Assembly (NCBI RefSeq): GCF_021440085.1
Contig: NZ_JAKCPW010000008.1
Span: forward strand, 62,001-126,000
Direction of reading: 5' to 3'
Source of the DNA: Dyadobacter sp. CY261
GTDB lineage: Bacteria; Bacteroidota; Bacteroidia; Cytophagales; Spirosomataceae
DNA: 64,000 nucleotides
Shown here: piece by piece, positions 18,549-28,560 of the stretch
Layout of the letters: the number at the start of each line of letters is the position of its first letter
How positions within the stretch are numbered: the stretch's first letter is position 1
The notes under the pieces: model-generated
What the model was told of the DNA's origin: nothing
Seen by the model: the letters and a program-made list of their open reading frames with translations, nothing else
The model's database searches: none
Position numbers and translations under genes: made by a program

Positions 18549-21097
18549 AACCGCAAACCGAGCCGTGTAAAGAAGAATGCGCCATTGTTACCCATTTGCA
18601 CCGGGTCCCACGCTCCGCCCGACTCAGTTAATGCCGGGAGGGACATATCCGGGTACACATTCAGGATGTTGCTGCCGCCGATGGACAATGAGACATTTTT
18701 GGTGAATTTGTAATTCAAAGTCAGGTCCGTCTGAATTTTTGGACTGTATGTATCGAGCATATAGTCCCAGTTGGCCAGCTTGATCTCACCAAAACGGATG
18801 AAACGTAGCATCGCGCTGAACTTGCTCACGGAATAATCGAAAGTAAGGTTGATCTTCGAAGGCGGGGCCGAAGCCAGCACGAAGCGTCGTTCGCGCTCGT
18901 CGAAATAAATATCTTCTTTACCGGCCAGTTTAGGCACAGTATTTACCGGGCCCAGTTCCATCCAGTTGAAGTTGGCGGCCAGAGTGGTGCTCAATCGGCC
19001 TACGCTCAGTGGCATATTGTGTGCAATGATCACGTCAAGGCCTTTGGTAGTGGTGTATTCCAAAGCATTGGTGAAAAATTGCGCCTTCCCTACCCGCAGT
19101 TCTTTTAACAGCGCACCAATGTCTTCGTCATCGTCGCTGAATTGACCAGTCAAAACCACACGGTCTTTCACTTTTACATAATAACCATCCACTGTCACCG
19201 AAATTCCGGAGGTCGGCGTGAATGTAATACCCAGGCTCGCATTCCGGGAAGTTTCCTGTTTCAATTGCGGGATTCCCAGTGCCCGTGTAACAGCGCTGTT
19301 GTTGTTAGCGAGGAGCACTTCCACGGGTTGCCCGTTCACGAAATTGGTAAATGTCGAATTAAAATACTTCTGGGCCAGAGACGGCGCGCGAAAACCAGTG
19401 CTTACCGACCCGCGCAATGCCAGGGCGTCGGTTATTTTGTAACGCATCCCGAGCTTGCCATTCACCGTACTTCCGAAATCACTGTAATGCTCGAAACGGC
19501 CTGCCAAGTCGATCAGGAATTGCTTGGTAACATCGGCTTCGAGATCTACGTAGGCACCCACATTGGAACGGCTTCGGTTGGTAACGTCGGCCGGGCTATA
19601 ACCGGGAAAACCTTGTGAGCCGCCAGGAAACTCGGAATTGTAGTTGTAATAAGATGCCCGTTCCCCCGCAAAAATCTTGTAGCGCTCTGTACGGAATTCG
19701 CCACCGAATGCGACGTTCAGCCCCTGCATGACAGTCTTGTAGTAACGGCTCACATTCAGATTCGTCACGTTTTGTCCCAACTGAAAACCTCCGGCGTCAA
19801 ACTTTGTTTGTGATAACTCTCCAAATGACGTATTCAGTGAATTCTCAACGCCGAAATGGAATTTGTTGAAGCCATACGTATTGCTCAGATCAACGTCCCA
19901 GGATTTCCATACCCCACGGATACCTGCCGCGACGGACCGGTCCTTAATCTTACTGGTTATGAGGGGATCGAAGCCATTGGGATAAATGGACGGGATATTG
20001 CGGTCGTCGTCCGCGAAGCGCGTCCAGGCATAGGCGTCGCCGTGGCGTTCGTTAAAGCCGCCAAAGCTGTAAACCTGGAAATTGTTGCCGATCGGGATTT
20101 TCGCATTGTAGTAAACGGCAGCATTCCGTATTTCCGGATCGCCATACTGACGACGTGCGAGGTCCGACAGGCTGTCTACGGTATTCGCGCGGTTGGTATG
20201 ATTTCGGGAGTTATAGTCGGCCGTCACGTTGAGGAAGCCTTTCTTGGCAATCTTCCAGCCATAATTCAGATTGACATTGTAATTCAATCCGTCAAAACTT
20301 TTATCATCAAAACGGTATTTCGCTTTGAACACCCCCGCATTGGCATTCACCAACAACTGATCGGTTGATTCTTTCAAAACGATATTGATCACACCGGCAA
20401 TAGCATCCGAGCCGTATTGGGCCGCTGCACCATCGCGCAGGATTTCGATACGCTCAATCGCCGCCGCCGGGATCGCATTCAAATCGGTACCCGTATTGCC
20501 CCTGCCCCTCGATCCGAAAAGATTGACCAGGGACGATTGATGTCGTCGCTTCCCATTAATCAACACCAATGTCTGGTCGGGCCCGAGGCCGCGAAGTGAG
20601 GCCGGATCGACGTGATCGGCCCCATCAGAACCCGTCTGGCGGTTAGAGTTGAACGATGGGGCTGCGAATTGCAACAACTGGTTAACATCAAGCTGACCCT
20701 GCTTGGTGGTCACCTCACGAATGTCGATCACATCCACGGGTGCGGGTGTGTCGGTTGAAGAGCGGTTCAGGTTGCGGGAACCCACCACTGTGACCTGGCT
20801 CAGAACCGTCGCATCAGACAATGCGAAATCCAAATTCGCGCCGCCATTCATGTCGCGCTCGATCTTATTGTAGCCTACGTAAGTCACTACAAGCGTGGCA
20901 TTGCTGTAACCTACCGTAAGGCTGTACATCCCGTTCCCGTCCGTGACGGTACCATTGTTTGTTCCTTTTTCCAAAACGGAGGCGCCTATCAGCGGCTCGC
21001 CCTTTTCATCCGATACTTTCCCGGTTACTTTGACGCTTTGAGCATAACAATAACAGGAGAAGAACAGTAAAAGTAATGTTGAGTATAACGGTTTCAT
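18545..21097 (-). CDS. TonB-dependent outer-membrane receptor
   Basis: 850 residues from the ATG at 21097, which gives a clean signal peptide ending CYAQ; the upstream ATG at 21142 adds 15 residues without signal features. An N-terminal carboxypeptidase-like beta-sandwich (VTGKVSDEKGEPLIGASVLEKGTNNGT) precedes the plug (LRGLGPDQTLVLINGKRRHQ) and a 22-strand barrel that ends in FFTRLGLRF. It resembles siderophore or vitamin type receptors rather than SusC, and no SusD partner is adjacent. The ligand cannot be told. Confidence 0.88.
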   Translation of the reverse strand: MKPLYSTLLLLFFSCYCYAQSVKVTGKVSDEKGEPLIGASVLEKGTNNGTVTDGNGMYSLTVGYSNATLVVTYVGYNKIERDMNGGANLDFALSDATVLSQVTVVGSRNLNRSSTDTPAPVDVIDIREVTTKQGQLDVNQLLQFAAPSFNSNRQTGSDGADHVDPASLRGLGPDQTLVLINGKRRHQSSLVNLFGSRGRGNTGTDLNAIPAAAIERIEILRDGAAAQYGSDAIAGVINIVLKESTDQLLVNANAGVFKAKYRFDDKSFDGLNYNVNLNYGWKIAKKGFLNVTADYNSRNHTNRANTVDSLSDLARRQYGDPEIRNAAVYYNAKIPIGNNFQVYSFGGFNERHGDAYAWTRFADDDRNIPSIYPNGFDPLITSKIKDRSVAAGIRGVWKSWDVDLSNTYGFNKFHFGVENSLNTSFGELSQTKFDAGGFQLGQNVTNLNVSRYYKTVMQGLNVAFGGEFRTERYKIFAGERASYYNYNSEFPGGSQGFPGYSPADVTNRSRSNVGAYVDLEADVTKQFLIDLAGRFEHYSDFGSTVNGKLGMRYKITDALALRGSVSTGFRAPSLAQKYFNSTFTNFVNGQPVEVLLANNNSAVTRALGIPQLKQETSRNASLGITFTPTSGISVTVDGYYVKVKDRVVLTGQFSDDDEDIGALLKELRVGKAQFFTNALEYTTTKGLDVIIAHNMPLSVGRLSTTLAANFNWMELGPVNTVPKLAGKEDIYFDERERRFVLASAPPSKINLTFDYSVSKFSAMLRFIRFGEIKLANWDYMLDTYSPKIQTDLTLNYKFTKNVSLSIGGSNILNVYPDMSLPALTESGGAWDPVQMGNNGAFFFTRLGLRF

Positions 21098-21289
21098 AAG
21101 AGTGTAATGAGGTGTAACATTTGTCAAATATGCAATATTCAATAATCATGCACCTAGTTTTCGGAATAAAATTTTACATATATTCATTTTCACAGAATTT
21201 ATTTAAACCATCGGTTACAATCATTCGAAATGTAACATTTCCGGGCAAAGCTTTTTTAAAACTTCCTGCGTTTCAAGCAGCTTGATATG

Positions 21290-21297
21290 TATCTTTG
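21290..21297 (+). promoter_or_regulatory. -7 element of the DUF3817 gene
   Basis: TATCTTTG fits TAnnTTTG. It overlaps an upstream in-frame ATG at 21287, which therefore cannot be the translation start; the ATG at 21332 lies about 30 bases after the expected transcription start. Confidence 0.5.
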
Positions 21298-21331
21298 CCG
21301 ATGTAGTGTATTTTTCTTACTCTCTTTTCTT

Positions 21332-21631
21332 ATGGTATCCGAACTGATCAAATCGGCATTGGGCCGCTTGCGTATCATTGCCTTTCTGGAAGGTGTCTCC
21401 TATCTTGTACTGCTCGGCATTGCAATGCCCCTCAAATACTTTGCCGGACTTCCCCAGGCCGTTCGCGTTGTAGGCATGGCCCACGGCATTTTATTTGTCC
21501 TTTTCGTCATCCTGTTAGTTCAGGTCGCAACCGAGAAAAGCTGGTCATTTAAAAAATCGGCCCTATCGTTCGTTTCTTCGCTGTTACCGTTCGGGACATT
21601 TTATGCAGATTCCCGCTGGTTCAGAAACTGA
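21332..21631 (+). CDS. DUF3817 integral membrane protein
   Basis: 99 residues from the ATG at 21332 (MVSELIKSALGRLRIIAFLEG). Three hydrophobic segments and the sequence GRLRIIAFLEGVSYLVLLGIAMPLKY match the DUF3817 family of small inner-membrane proteins. Function is unknown. The C-terminal FGTFYADSRWF is also typical of the family. The gene stands alone between divergent and same-strand neighbours. Confidence 0.8.
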   Translation: MVSELIKSALGRLRIIAFLEGVSYLVLLGIAMPLKYFAGLPQAVRVVGMAHGILFVLFVILLVQVATEKSWSFKKSALSFVSSLLPFGTFYADSRWFRN

Positions 21632-21675
21632 GTATCCCCGAACCTTTTATATTCCTAAACACCCCTTAAAATCAA

Positions 21676-23853
21676 GTGCTACGTAACTTTATCCTAACCC
21701 CTTTCATTTTCTGTTTCATCATTTTCCAAAGTCTTGCCCAGAAACCGAACGAAAAATACCAGTACCACATCCATTCTGCCGCTTCACCGGTCAGAATCGA
21801 TGGCGAAGCGGACGACCAGGCCTGGTCTTTAGCCGAAACTGCCAAAGACTTTTTCATGATCACGCCCATGGATACGAGTTTTTCCAGGGCGCTGACCGAT
21901 GTGAAAATGTGCTATGACAAGCATAATCTGTATATTCTCGTGGTCAACTATAAGCCTATCAAAGGCTCGCTGATCGTCGAATCACTCAAAAGGGATTTTG
22001 CATTTGGCAAGAATGACAACTTCCTGCTTTTCATGGACACTTTTGATGACAAGACCAACGGTTTTTCATTCGGTGCCAATGCGGCGGGAGCTCCGTGGGA
22101 CGGCCAGCAGGGCGATGGTGGGACTGTCGACCTGAGCTGGGACAATAAGTGGGTCAGCGCCGTCAAAAACGAGGACGACAAATGGGTTTGGGAAGCGGCC
22201 ATTCCTTTTAAAAGCATCCGTTATAAACCCGGTATTACGCGTTGGGGAATCAATTTCAGCCGTCAGGACCTTACTATTTCCGAGAAATCGGCCTGGGCGC
22301 CTGTGCCTCGGCAGTTTCCATCCGCTTCGCTCGCATATACCGGTGTGCTCGTGTGGGACACGCCACCGCCTAACCCCGGGCCAAACATTTCGGTGATCCC
22401 TTATGCGGCAATGCGCATGACAAAAGATCACCAGAACGACACTCCTACCAAGTACAAACCGACCATAGGTGGTGACGTAAAGATCGGCCTTACGCCTTCT
22501 CTCAACCTTGATTTGACTGTGAACCCGGATTTCTCACAGGTGGATGTGGACGTGCAGCAGACCAACCTCGATCGTTTCGAGCTCTTCTTTCCCGAACGTC
22601 GGCAGTTTTTTCTCGAAAACGCCGATCTTTTCGCCAACTTCGGGTACGCTACCATTCGGCCTTTTTTCTCGCGGCGCATTGGTTTGGGCGTTCCGATCCA
22701 GTTCGGCGCGCGGATGAGCGGCAAGATCAACAAGAACTGGCGGATAGGCGCACTGGACGTACAGACGGGCTCCAACGACAGCATCACCCCGCATAATAAC
22801 TACGCCGTTTTTGCATTGCAGCGACAACTGCTGGCGCGTTCGAACGTGCGTTTTATATTCGTAAACAAGGATGCGACCAACTACACACTGGAACGGCATT
22901 CGGCTACGAACCGCTATAACCGGAACATTGGTGCGGAATTTAACCTAGCGAGCGCGAAAAACCTGTGGACAGGTAAGGTAATGTTCCTGAAATCATTCAC
23001 GCCCGGAAAATCCTCCGATGATTGGACCCACGCAGCGGATTTGAAATTCAACAAGGCCAACTTTTTCTGGCAATGGCAGCATGAATATGTGGGCAAAAAC
23101 TACAATGCGGAAGTCGGGTATGTGCCGAATGCGGTGCGAATGGGCTATTACAAGATCAGCCCGAACATCGGCTACCTGTTTTTTATAAAAAATCCTGAAA
23201 TCATCAGCCACGGACCAAAACTGGTCAGTAATATTTACTGGGATAAGAAGTTCGATCTCAGCGACCGGGAGTTCATTTTGTCCTATAACCTCAACTTTAT
23301 CAACCGGGCCACTGTGGCGGTTTGGGGTTCCAGTAACTATGTTCGCCTGCTACGCCCGTTCGACCCGACCAACCTTGGCGGTTCCACACTGGCAACCGGC
23401 ACCGAACATAACTGGAAGGCTGTCGGTTTCGACATTGTTTCCGGCCCGCAAAACCGCCTTACCTACCTGGCGTCGGGGATTCTGGGTGGTTATTACCAAA
23501 ACGGAAAGCGTAACAACCTCAGGGCCGAGCTGGGTTACCGTGTGCAGCCTTACGTGGCCATTACCATGGCCGGCAATTACAACGACATCCGCCTGCCCGA
23601 ACCCTGGAAACGCACGCAACTCTGGCTCGTAGGACCCCGTGTGGATTTTACATTCACCAACAGCCTGTTTTTCACGACATTCATGCAGTACAACAACCAG
23701 GCTGACAATATCAATCTGAATGCCCGCCTGCAATGGCGCTACAAGCCCGCTTCCGATCTTTTTATCGTGTACACAGACAATTATCTGCCTGAGAACTTCA
23801 AGGTGAAAAGCCGTGCGATCGTGTTGAAATTCACCTACTGGTGGAATCTTTAA
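21676..23853 (+). CDS. DUF5916 outer-membrane protein with CBM9-like N-terminal domain
   Basis: 725 residues starting at GTG 21676, which preserves the signal peptide (FCFIIFQSLAQ). Residues about 30-210 form a carbohydrate-binding family 9-like domain (VRIDGEADDQAWSLAE, WEAAIPFKSI). The rest matches DUF5916 (DVDVQQTNLDRFELFFPERRQFFLEN) and continues as a probable beta-barrel ending in FTYWWNL. The family is common in Bacteroidota outer membranes but has no settled function. Its stop overlaps that of the convergent leucine-rich-repeat gene in TTAA. Confidence 0.82.
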   Translation: MLRNFILTPFIFCFIIFQSLAQKPNEKYQYHIHSAASPVRIDGEADDQAWSLAETAKDFFMITPMDTSFSRALTDVKMCYDKHNLYILVVNYKPIKGSLIVESLKRDFAFGKNDNFLLFMDTFDDKTNGFSFGANAAGAPWDGQQGDGGTVDLSWDNKWVSAVKNEDDKWVWEAAIPFKSIRYKPGITRWGINFSRQDLTISEKSAWAPVPRQFPSASLAYTGVLVWDTPPPNPGPNISVIPYAAMRMTKDHQNDTPTKYKPTIGGDVKIGLTPSLNLDLTVNPDFSQVDVDVQQTNLDRFELFFPERRQFFLENADLFANFGYATIRPFFSRRIGLGVPIQFGARMSGKINKNWRIGALDVQTGSNDSITPHNNYAVFALQRQLLARSNVRFIFVNKDATNYTLERHSATNRYNRNIGAEFNLASAKNLWTGKVMFLKSFTPGKSSDDWTHAADLKFNKANFFWQWQHEYVGKNYNAEVGYVPNAVRMGYYKISPNIGYLFFIKNPEIISHGPKLVSNIYWDKKFDLSDREFILSYNLNFINRATVAVWGSSNYVRLLRPFDPTNLGGSTLATGTEHNWKAVGFDIVSGPQNRLTYLASGILGGYYQNGKRNNLRAELGYRVQPYVAITMAGNYNDIRLPEPWKRTQLWLVGPRVDFTFTNSLFFTTFMQYNNQADNINLNARLQWRYKPASDLFIVYTDNYLPENFKVKSRAIVLKFTYWWNL

Positions 23854-25265
23854 TAAAACACTTCGATATTTTTCTTTTTGAGCTGGCTCAACTGGTCGCT
23901 GTATTTACGCTCGGCATCCGCTCCCAGGAAGGGATTGCCGCGTAAATGCAGCTTGTCGAGCTTGCGGATTTGCAGCAACTGAACCGGGAAATCGGGGAAG
24001 TTGTTGGCCGACAGGTCGAGCTCTTGCAGGTTTGTAAATGCGACAAGCTCTGTTGGGAATGTGGTAAGCCAGTTAAAACCCAGGTCCACAATGCGGAGTT
24101 CTTTCATGCGCTTCATTCGCTCGGGCAGCTTGCTCAAATGGTTATGATGCGCGTAAAGCGTATGCACGCGTTTCATTCTATCGATGCGGGCCGGTAATGC
24201 GTTAATCTGGTTATGGGAAACTGCAAAATGCGTCAGCCGTTTCAGTTTTGTGATCGATTTGGGAAGGATTTCAAGTTTATTATAATACAGATCCAGCACT
24301 TCCAGCCTGCGCATTTTGCGGATTCCGCTGGGTAGCACGGCTACGTCGCCCTTGTAAAGATTGAGGTCTTTCACAGATTTCAATTTCCTGAAACTGGCAT
24401 TATTTAATCCTGTTAACCGGTTATTGCCCAGCCACAACATTTCAAGCTTTTTGCAATTCCTCGCGGCAGGCGGAATGTCCCTGACGACGTTCATTTGCAG
24501 GTTGAGCAATCGCAATGACTTGTTTTTACTGATGGCAATGCGATTTTCCGACACAATATTCCGGCTCAGGTCCAGGTTCCGCAATTTGAGCAGGCGCGAC
24601 ATATCGAGGTTCACATTTTCGATATCGTTGTCGTTCAGTAACAATTCTTCGAGATTAGGAAAGCGGTAGACCACTTCTGGAATGGCAGTCAGCAAGCTCT
24701 GGCTGAGCGCCAGCGTCTTTACTTTCAAAGTATCTTTTGTTGCCAATGCCTCGGCCATTCCATGCACGACACTATCCTTTCTGGCCTGCGGTTCTTTGGG
24801 TGCTCGGGGCTGAAAACCGACGAACGCTACGATGGTCGCCTTCGAACCAGCCGTCCTGCGAGAAATAATGCCGGTGAGGTAGGGCGTAATTTTTGAGCTG
24901 ATAATGGCTGCCAGCGAGTCGGCATTATCCGGTCCTTGTTGCGGATTGCCATTCACGACCCGGAAACGCTGGGTAAGGATCTCAAAAACCAGATAATCTA
25001 TTTTTCCCTCCGCATTCAAACGGAGTGTATTCCAGATGGTGACGTCTTTCAGCTTATCCTTGTCGAGCATCTGCTCGTACATGTCCTGAAACGCCTTCTG
25101 GATACTAAAAGGGGTGTCGAATTGAGCACCTTCGGGGTTTTTGTACTCCTGATCCAGTTTAAGTGCGAGCCCTTTCGCGGCAACACCCTTACGGCTCAGG
25201 ACCACAGGCTGTGCTGCCAGTCCGAAACCGGTGACGAATAGTAAGGTAGCGAGGAATATTTTCAT
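23850..25265 (-). CDS. Secreted leucine-rich-repeat protein
   Basis: 471 residues from the ATG at 25265, which opens directly with a signal peptide (MKIFLATLLFVTGFGLAAQ). Residues about 30-170 show no known motif. From about 185 to the end there are some ten to eleven leucine-rich repeats of the form LxxLxLxxNxLxxLPxxIxxLxxL, for example VLDLYYNKLEILPKSITKLKRL. It is exported to the periplasm or surface and probably binds protein. Partner unknown. It converges on the DUF5916 gene with overlapping stops. Confidence 0.8.
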   Translation of the reverse strand: MKIFLATLLFVTGFGLAAQPVVLSRKGVAAKGLALKLDQEYKNPEGAQFDTPFSIQKAFQDMYEQMLDKDKLKDVTIWNTLRLNAEGKIDYLVFEILTQRFRVVNGNPQQGPDNADSLAAIISSKITPYLTGIISRRTAGSKATIVAFVGFQPRAPKEPQARKDSVVHGMAEALATKDTLKVKTLALSQSLLTAIPEVVYRFPNLEELLLNDNDIENVNLDMSRLLKLRNLDLSRNIVSENRIAISKNKSLRLLNLQMNVVRDIPPAARNCKKLEMLWLGNNRLTGLNNASFRKLKSVKDLNLYKGDVAVLPSGIRKMRRLEVLDLYYNKLEILPKSITKLKRLTHFAVSHNQINALPARIDRMKRVHTLYAHHNHLSKLPERMKRMKELRIVDLGFNWLTTFPTELVAFTNLQELDLSANNFPDFPVQLLQIRKLDKLHLRGNPFLGADAERKYSDQLSQLKKKNIEVFY

Positions 25266-25368
25266 GACAGGCAGAATTAAGTGAACACACAAACATAACT
25301 AAAAAGCTAGTTATATTATTATACTTACTTATATATTTTCTACCTTAACTAAAAAATTCGTTCAGCGG

Positions 25369-25384
25369 TGAATGAGTGAATGGA
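25369..25384. repeat. Two copies of the TGAATGA-type 8-bp repeat
   Basis: TGAATGAG followed by TGAATGGA lies just after the polyprenyl synthase gene (minus-strand stop at 25391). The unit is the same as in the array upstream of the four-helix-bundle gene at 47861. Confidence 0.55.
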
Positions 25385-25390
25385 TTTGTG

Positions 25391-26365
25391 TTACTTGCTT
25401 CTTTCGATCGTGTATTGAACCAAATGTTCCAGCGAACGGCGATGAGGGGAATCTGCGAATTCATTTAGCAGCGCGAGTGCTTCCTTTACATACCGCTCCA
25501 TTACTTCCTGTGCGTAACGCAAGCCTCCCGACTCCTTCACGAATGCAATCACTTCACTCACTTTGTTGGGTTTATGGCTCTCGTTGCGGATGATATTGAT
25601 GATGCGCCGTTTTTCAAGCCAGGGTGCATGATTGAGGGCGTAGATGAGCGGAAGTGTCATTTTCTTCTCCTTGATATCGATACCGAGCGGCTTACCGATT
25701 TCGTCTTCGCCGTAATCAAAAAGGTCGTCCTTGATCTGGAACGCCATTCCAACTTTCTCGCCGAATGCATGCATTTTGTCGACGACTTCCTGTACCGCGC
25801 CAACAGAACTAGCTCCGGCAGCGCAGCAAGAGGCGATCAACGATGCGGTTTTCTGGCGGATGATTTCGTAGTAAACTTCTTCATTGATGTCCAGCCTGCG
25901 GGCTTTCTCAATTTGTAGTAATTCTCCTTCACTTAGCTCGCGGACAGCCGTCGAGATGATCTTCAGCATTTTGAATTCCTGATGATCGACCGAAAGCAGC
26001 AACCCGCGTGAGAGCAGATAGTCGCCTACCAGCACGGCAATTTTATTCTTCCACAATGCATTCACCGAGAAAAAGCCACGGCGGTAGTTGGAATCGTCCA
26101 CCACGTCGTCGTGCACGAGCGTAGCTGTATGCAGGAGCTCGATCATTGCACCGCCACGGTGGGTAGATTCTGAGATATCACCACAAACCCCGGCCGAAAG
26201 GAACACGAACATCGGGCGCAACTGCTTGCCTTTTCGCCTCACGATGTAGTTCATGATCTGATCCAAAAGCATTACGTCGCTTTTCATGAACTGGCGAAAC
26301 TTGTGCTCGAAAGCTTTCATTTCATCCGCAATAGGAGCCTGGATTTCCTTTATTGAAAGGGTCAT
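25391..26365 (-). CDS. Trans-polyprenyl diphosphate synthase
   Basis: 324 residues, the normal length. The first aspartate-rich motif is DDVVDD (86-91) in HTATLVHDDVVDDSNYRRG and the second is QIKDDLFDYGEDE. These bind Mg2+ and the allylic diphosphate. It probably makes the C35-C40 side chain of menaquinone (IspB/HepT type); chain length cannot be read from sequence by eye. It is cytoplasmic and monocistronic as far as visible. Confidence 0.92.
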   Translation of the reverse strand: MTLSIKEIQAPIADEMKAFEHKFRQFMKSDVMLLDQIMNYIVRRKGKQLRPMFVFLSAGVCGDISESTHRGGAMIELLHTATLVHDDVVDDSNYRRGFFSVNALWKNKIAVLVGDYLLSRGLLLSVDHQEFKMLKIISTAVRELSEGELLQIEKARRLDINEEVYYEIIRQKTASLIASCCAAGASSVGAVQEVVDKMHAFGEKVGMAFQIKDDLFDYGEDEIGKPLGIDIKEKKMTLPLIYALNHAPWLEKRRIINIIRNESHKPNKVSEVIAFVKESGGLRYAQEVMERYVKEALALLNEFADSPHRRSLEHLVQYTIERSK

Positions 26366-26610
26366 ATTATGATGCGGGGGACCGTTGCCCCTTACTGATA
26401 TTAAAAGGACGCGGACAGGGGCATTTATTCATCCGATAGCTTCGTTTAACCCTCTGAACTCTGATCTTCAAATTTGGAATAAAATCTTCTGTTTATATCA
26501 ATTTTAAACCGAAAATGTTTAGAATTGAAAAAAGGCGCTGGTGCTGAAAACATCCTCCATACAGGTAACGGCCCGCCGAAGTCCAGACTAAAACACGTAA
26601 ACCGGTCGAT

Positions 26611-27588
26611 ATGAAAGCACTTGTCCTCGGCGGAGGATCTATGAAAGGAGCGTTTCAGGTAGGAGTGATCCAGGCAGTACTCGAAAATGGCTTCGAGCCT
26701 GACATGGTGTATGGAATTTCAGTTGGCGCATTAAATACCACATTTTTGGCCAATGAAACCGGCAAACATAAGGCTGAAAACCGAAAGATAGACTGGCCTC
26801 TGGCAGGCCGGAAGCTCCTCGAATTCTGGATCAAAAACATTACCCAACCCCAGGACATTTCCACGCTGCGCTCACGCGTAATGCTGGGAATGAATACGTT
26901 GATGAGCCGGTTCGACGGCATTGTAGATCCGTCGCCACTCCATATGCTTATCCGCAAGCATCTCAACGACGATTACCTGCGCAACACGCCTATCCAGGCA
27001 AAAGCCGGCGCCGTCAATATCGAAACCGGGGAAATGAAATATGTTTCCACCAAAGACCCGCATTATGTCGACTTTGTGTATGCCAGCTCATCGATCCCGA
27101 TGCTGATGCCAGCGATAGAAATCGATAACCAGCTTTATCTCGATGGCGGCCTACGCGAAGTGGCACCCATCCGGGAAGCCATTGACGACGGGGCGACCGA
27201 AATTGTATTGATAGGCTGCCATTCTCCCCTGCTTTACCAGCCAGAGGGCATTAATGCCCGAAACCTGATTACATTGATCGAACGCGTGCGGGATATTACG
27301 GTGAACCAGATCGTCAACAACAATATTCAATGGGCAGAGTCCTATGTCGACCGTTCGAACCTTAGAGGCAAGCCTATGAAGCTCACGGTGATCAGACCCT
27401 CTGCACCGCTGTTCCTTGACTTGCAGCATTTCAATTCAGAAGACATTTCCAGATTGATCATCGAGGGCTACCGTACCGGAGTGGAATCGATTTTGAGAGC
27501 AGATAAAGCCGGCGACTCCACCCTGGTGGACACGGCAGTACGGGACCCGGCGGTCCGCGACCCGGCAGTACCAGGCCAAACAGCTTAA
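26611..27588 (+). CDS. Patatin-like phospholipase
   Basis: 325 residues. GGGSMKGAFQVGV forms the oxyanion hole, GISVG holds the nucleophile Ser37, and DGG near residue 177 supplies the catalytic Asp, so the Ser-Asp dyad is complete. There is no signal peptide, so it acts in the cytoplasm or at the inner face of the membrane. The C-terminal 25 residues consist of a degenerate short repeat (AVRDPAVRDPAVPG), probably disordered. It is followed after 4 bases by a phosphodiesterase gene, suggesting a small lipid-handling operon. Confidence 0.88.
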   Translation: MKALVLGGGSMKGAFQVGVIQAVLENGFEPDMVYGISVGALNTTFLANETGKHKAENRKIDWPLAGRKLLEFWIKNITQPQDISTLRSRVMLGMNTLMSRFDGIVDPSPLHMLIRKHLNDDYLRNTPIQAKAGAVNIETGEMKYVSTKDPHYVDFVYASSSIPMLMPAIEIDNQLYLDGGLREVAPIREAIDDGATEIVLIGCHSPLLYQPEGINARNLITLIERVRDITVNQIVNNNIQWAESYVDRSNLRGKPMKLTVIRPSAPLFLDLQHFNSEDISRLIIEGYRTGVESILRADKAGDSTLVDTAVRDPAVRDPAVPGQTA

Positions 27589-27592
27589 TCCA

Positions 27593-28483
27593 ATGAAAAC
27601 ACAGACCCGTCAGATCATCAAAATATTGCTTCTGGCCGCCTTTGCACACACTGCCCAGGCACAAACCGGCGACTGCAAATTTGCAGACGCCGATGCCCTG
27701 AAAAACTACCTCAAGCCGGGCAAGAGGACGAAACCGCTGATTATGGCACATCAGGGCGGCACCGAAGACGGTTTTCCCGGCAACAGCATGGCTACCTTCG
27801 AACGCACCTATTCCAAGGTACCCTGCGTGCTGCTGGAAATTGACGTCCGCGCTACCGCCGACAGTTTACTTGTAATTTCCCATGACGACGATCTTGCCCT
27901 GAAGACCAATGGCAAAGGATTGCTCAGCAAAAAGAAGTGGAAGGACATCAGCAGACTGAGGCTAAAAGATCCCAAAGGTTCTATGACGGAGCACGCGATT
28001 CCGACATTCCAGGAAGTTTTGAATTGGTCGGCAGGCAAGCATCTGATCCTTATCATCGATAAAAAACCAGAAACCAGCATTATAAGGACTATCCAGATGC
28101 TACAAGGGACCGGCAACCTTTACAAATCGGTTTTGATCTGCTACTCATTGAAGGAAGCGCAACTGGCGCATAAACTTGCACCTCAGCTCATGCTCGCAGT
28201 GGGTTTCAACAGCCCTGAACACATCGACGCGGTAGAGCAGTCGGGCTTGCCATTCGAGCAGCTTCTGGCGCTGACGCCTCGGGAGTTACAGGACGGCTCG
28301 TTTTACCAGCGCATTCACGATCTGAGTGTAACTTCTTCGCTGGGCACGGATGGCAATATCGACACGTTGCAAACGACAGAATCAAAGCCACTATATCAAA
28401 AGATCTGGGAGTCGGGCGGGCCGGACATTATTTGTACCGACAATCCGATTTTAGTACAGAGTATTTTTTATAAAAAGGATTAA
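27593..28483 (+). CDS. Secreted glycerophosphodiester phosphodiesterase family protein
   Basis: 296 residues with a signal peptide (cleavage after AQAQ, about residue 24). The catalytic region reads MAHQGGTEDGFPGNS with His53, then EIDVRATADSLLVISHDDDL with Glu82, Asp84 and His97, matching the GDPD metal and acid-base residues. The usual HRG is HQG here. It probably hydrolyses glycerophosphodiesters, released for example by the adjacent patatin, in the periplasm. Specificity is uncertain. Confidence 0.82.
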   Translation: MKTQTRQIIKILLLAAFAHTAQAQTGDCKFADADALKNYLKPGKRTKPLIMAHQGGTEDGFPGNSMATFERTYSKVPCVLLEIDVRATADSLLVISHDDDLALKTNGKGLLSKKKWKDISRLRLKDPKGSMTEHAIPTFQEVLNWSAGKHLILIIDKKPETSIIRTIQMLQGTGNLYKSVLICYSLKEAQLAHKLAPQLMLAVGFNSPEHIDAVEQSGLPFEQLLALTPRELQDGSFYQRIHDLSVTSSLGTDGNIDTLQTTESKPLYQKIWESGGPDIICTDNPILVQSIFYKKD

Positions 28484-28488
28484 AACGA

Positions 28489-28524
28489 AACGACAGCACC
28501 CGTGATAATGCGGGCGCTGTCGTT
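28489..28524. terminator. Hairpin between phosphodiesterase and astacin genes
   Basis: Bases 28489-28502 pair with 28511-28524 with one mismatch around an 8-base loop. The T-tract on the plus side is weak, so it may act as a transcript end or stabilising structure for both convergent genes. Confidence 0.6.
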
Positions 28525-28560
28525 AATCGCCGGTTTGGTTTATCCCTTCAGTTACAATTT

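Noticed and set aside
18545..21097. SusC of a polysaccharide utilisation locus
   Set aside because: No SusD gene follows, and the plug and N-terminus look like a general TonB receptor.
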